6,085 bases of DNA, from positions 1 to 6,085 of the forward strand of contig JAGCIZ010000337.1 of assembly GCA_017648235.1 (NCBI GenBank), in the 5' to 3' direction. The number at the start of each line of letters is the position of its first letter. Position 1 is the first letter of the stretch. Shown one piece after another: positions 4,571-6,085 of the stretch. The stretch comes from Paludibacteraceae bacterium (GTDB taxonomy: Bacteria; Bacteroidota; Bacteroidia; Bacteroidales; Paludibacteraceae). Made by a program: the position numbers and the translations under genes. Below the pieces are notes generated by a model. It was not told the origin of the DNA, made no database searches, and saw only the letters and a list, made by a program, of their open reading frames with translations.

Positions 4571-5265
4571 TTAAAATAATGATCCATGTCTCCATTTCTG
4601 ATTTGTTCGTCACTTCCTATTACAATCTGAGCGCCATCTTCAAGCTCATGTATGATTTTTACTGTAAATGATTTGTATGCTTCAAATGTAAAATTTATAT
4701 GCCAACCATGATAATCATAATTGTCAATTATTTGAAAGTTTTCGGCATCCGAACCAAATGCCTTTTTTACTTCTTCAATCATGAAATCAAGGCATTCGTC
4801 GGTTGTCTTGAAGTTGTCATTTTTTTCAGCTCCTTTTAGCTCACTGAATTCTTGTTTTGATGAAACTGTAATATAGTCTAATCTTTTTTCAAAGGTTTCA
4901 TAATTGTTCCCGTTTAACGTTTGCAAATATTTCTGCGGAATTTTCAACTTTAAAATATTGTCTATGTCGTTTACTATTTCCTGACTTTCCATTGGATTAT
5001 ATAACTTATTATTTGTAATTTCTTCTTCTCCTTTTTTACAAGAGATTGCTTTCCAAGTTATTTTTTCATTTTCATATTCAAAAATAACGTCATAATAGTT
5101 ATAGAATTTGAATCCAAATTTAAAATGTAAAGGAGAAGATTGTATTACAGTTTTTAATTGTGAAATTGTTCCTATTTTTTCTTGTAAAACAATAATTTCT
5201 TTTAGAGGCTTTGTAATATTTATCATTTCATCTTTTAATGTAATTTGATTTTTATTTTTCAACAT
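4480..5265 (-). CDS. Large soluble putative immunity protein for the 5252-5917 toxin
   Basis: This is a 261-aa soluble protein if started at the ATG at 5265 (265 aa from the ATG at 5277). I prefer 5265 because GAGAGGA lies 11 bases upstream, whereas it abuts the 5277 ATG with no spacing. It overlaps the toxin gene by 14 bases. The N-terminal half is strand-rich (HFKFGFKFYNYYDVIFEYEN, KITWKAISCKKGEEE); the C-terminal half has an acidic helix (DECLDFMIEEVKKAFGSDAE) and a strand-rich region around YDYHGWHINFTFEAYKSFTV, ending FLAQLKQNIELRLS. The negative charge and gene order point to immunity against the preceding basic tip, in the cytoplasm. No signal peptide. Family not recognised; it may be a two-domain immunity protein. 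Confidence 0.7.
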   Translation of the reverse strand: MLKNKNQITLKDEMINITKPLKEIIVLQEKIGTISQLKTVIQSSPLHFKFGFKFYNYYDVIFEYENEKITWKAISCKKGEEEITNNKLYNPMESQEIVNDIDNILKLKIPQKYLQTLNGNNYETFEKRLDYITVSSKQEFSELKGAEKNDNFKTTDECLDFMIEEVKKAFGSDAENFQIIDNYDYHGWHINFTFEAYKSFTVKIIHELEDGAQIVIGSDEQIRNGDMDHYFNIPMSAKDFGRLTAEEFLAQLKQNIELRLS

Positions 5266-5917
5266 ACCAAAAACCATCCTCTCTATAGATTAATACATCA
5301 TCAACATCAAACTCGTCTATATTCAACTTATTCTTTATATAATTCCATTCCCATTCTAGTGCACAATCATGATATTTTCTAGGGTCATGGCTGAATCTAA
5401 GCTGTTTGCCACTAGTAATTGCATCATCTATTGCCGGGCGATTATATAGCTTGAACATCTGCCTTCCTCGTCTATCTAACCAATATTCCTTTGTTTGTAT
5501 TTCCCAGTCTTGTCCTAAATCAAAATATGTTGTGTCACCTGCTCGCTCAATATAATTACTAGGTAATCTAACTGTCTTCCCGTCAGAATCTTTTACAGGT
5601 TTCCCTGTTATTTCATCTCTTTGTATATCATATTTTCCAAATGTCATTTCATTTGATTCAGGATTGTGCATACTTTTTTGCCTGTACTCTTTATATATAT
5701 CTACAGGTATTTTTCCATCAACTTTTCCGTCACAGATAAACAATCCGTCAATTTTTGGAGTGTTATTTTTTTCTAGCATTCTATCAAGAATATATTTTGC
5801 TGATTTTTTACTATTTTTCTGTTTATTTATAGCTTCTATTAATTCATCATTTGTATAATACTTTTGTAATTCTTTAACTTTAGCAGAGTAATCATTGATT
5901 TCTTTCCCTGTTGCCAC
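5252..5917 (-). CDS. Polymorphic-toxin C-terminal domain, orphan tip of unknown activity
   Basis: The longest toxin-like frame in the window: 221 codons from a GTG at 5917, which has no ribosome binding site. The frame is open a little further (residues IFRRP before the Val) to a TAG, so it is probably a displaced tip, not a gene with its own start. N-terminal third: helical and Lys-rich (YTNDELIEAINKQKNSKKSA). Middle: GKYDIQRDEITGKPV, RLPSNYIERAGDTTYFDLGQ, W138. C-terminal: MFKLYNRPAIDDAI (154-167), FSHDP (175-179), ALEWEWNYIKNK (186-197), ending GFWYVEK. The layout GKY...Y..RAG...YFDLG..W ... FSHDP ... W.Y(I/L)K resembles, from memory, a recurring tip in secreted polymorphic toxins, but I cannot name the family or its reaction. 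Conserved His, Asp and Arg in this block are candidate active-site residues. It overlaps its immunity candidate by 14 bases. Confidence 0.65.
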   Translation of the reverse strand: MATGKEINDYSAKVKELQKYYTNDELIEAINKQKNSKKSAKYILDRMLEKNNTPKIDGLFICDGKVDGKIPVDIYKEYRQKSMHNPESNEMTFGKYDIQRDEITGKPVKDSDGKTVRLPSNYIERAGDTTYFDLGQDWEIQTKEYWLDRRGRQMFKLYNRPAIDDAITSGKQLRFSHDPRKYHDCALEWEWNYIKNKLNIDEFDVDDVLIYREDGFWYVEK

Positions 5918-5953
5918 AGGTCTTCGGAAAATCTAACGATTTTACATTTTCAT

Positions 5954-6085
5954 TTACAGTTCTAAAAATTCTATAATTCCTTTACAAATTTCTTTCATGT
6001 AGGCTTTTGGCATTACAGAAATTTTTTCTATAAAAGCAAACTTATTAACGGTTGTAACAAGCGGAATTATTACTACAGAATCTTT
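5954..6085 (-). CDS. 3' end of an unknown gene, probably immunity (partial)
   Basis: The frame is open from the window edge at 6085 to a TAA at 5954, 43 codons; the N-terminus lies outside. It reads DSVVIIPLVTTVNKFAFIEK then ISVMPKAYMKEICKGIIEFL, a strand followed by a terminal amphipathic helix, typical of the end of a small globular protein. Only 36 bases separate it from the toxin start at 5917. By analogy with the rest of the array it is probably the immunity gene of the preceding cassette, but that is inference only. Confidence 0.55.
   Translation of the reverse strand, partial: KDSVVIIPLVTTVNKFAFIEKISVMPKAYMKEICKGIIEFLEL

Noticed and set aside
1..6085. tRNA, rRNA, CRISPR array, insertion sequence, or clear rho-independent terminator
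   Set aside because: Nothing with regular repeats, transposase motifs, cloverleaf arms or a GC stem followed by a T run in the transcribed direction was found by eye on either strand.

Overview
**Organism.** The window is AT-rich: a hand count of 2221-2340 gives about 23% GC. Every supportable gene lies on the minus strand. Three genes begin with lipoprotein signal peptides, and one has a loose lipobox (Ser-Ile-Ser-Cys) of the kind tolerated in spirochaetes. Together with eCIS-core (DUF4157) fragments, this suggests a host-associated spirochaete, most likely a Treponema. That is inference; no marker gene is present.

**What it is.** I read the window as an accessory island of polymorphic-toxin tips and immunity genes, with most toxins reduced to C-terminal stubs. 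Genes are packed almost end to end, often with ATGA stop/start overlaps, and I see no convincing internal promoter or terminator. Transcription probably enters from beyond 6085 and runs toward position 1.

**Layout in transcription order, high to low coordinates.** (1) The 3' end of an unknown gene (5954-6085). (2) A 221-aa toxin-tip-like protein (5252-5917) overlapping a large soluble putative immunity gene (4480-5265). (3) A toxin C-terminal stub (4334-4570) followed by an intact Tdi1/GAD-like (DUF1851-type) immunity gene (3782-4324). (4) A GC-rich island with the C-terminal half of a DUF4157 domain, including its HELTH motif (3507-3719), joined out of frame to a short tip (3484-3597), then an immunity-like lipoprotein (2703-3500). 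(5) A frameshifted C-terminal half of a possible papain-like (NlpC/P60-type) toxin (2427-2701), then a lipoprotein (1936-2424). (6) Two tiny coupled reading frames (1804-1932 and 1643-1807), then a third lipoprotein (1134-1646). (7) A second GC-rich island with the N-terminal half of a DUF4157 domain (852-1091), joined out of frame to another tip (703-924), then a putative cytoplasmic immunity gene (173-706). (8) A frameshifted remnant running off the window (1-162).

**How it fits together.** The immunity-type genes are mostly intact, and most carry good ribosome binding sites. The toxin pieces lack starts, N-termini or a continuous frame. The two DUF4157 pieces are about 56-58% GC, far above their surroundings, and each sits directly upstream of a toxin tip. 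This fits a silent reservoir of toxin-tip/immunity cassettes, in which leftover DUF4157 sequence could act as homology for swapping tips into a full-length DUF4157 toxin gene elsewhere. The family calls for DUF4157 and Tdi1/GAD-like are firm from motif reading; the toxin activities are largely unknown.
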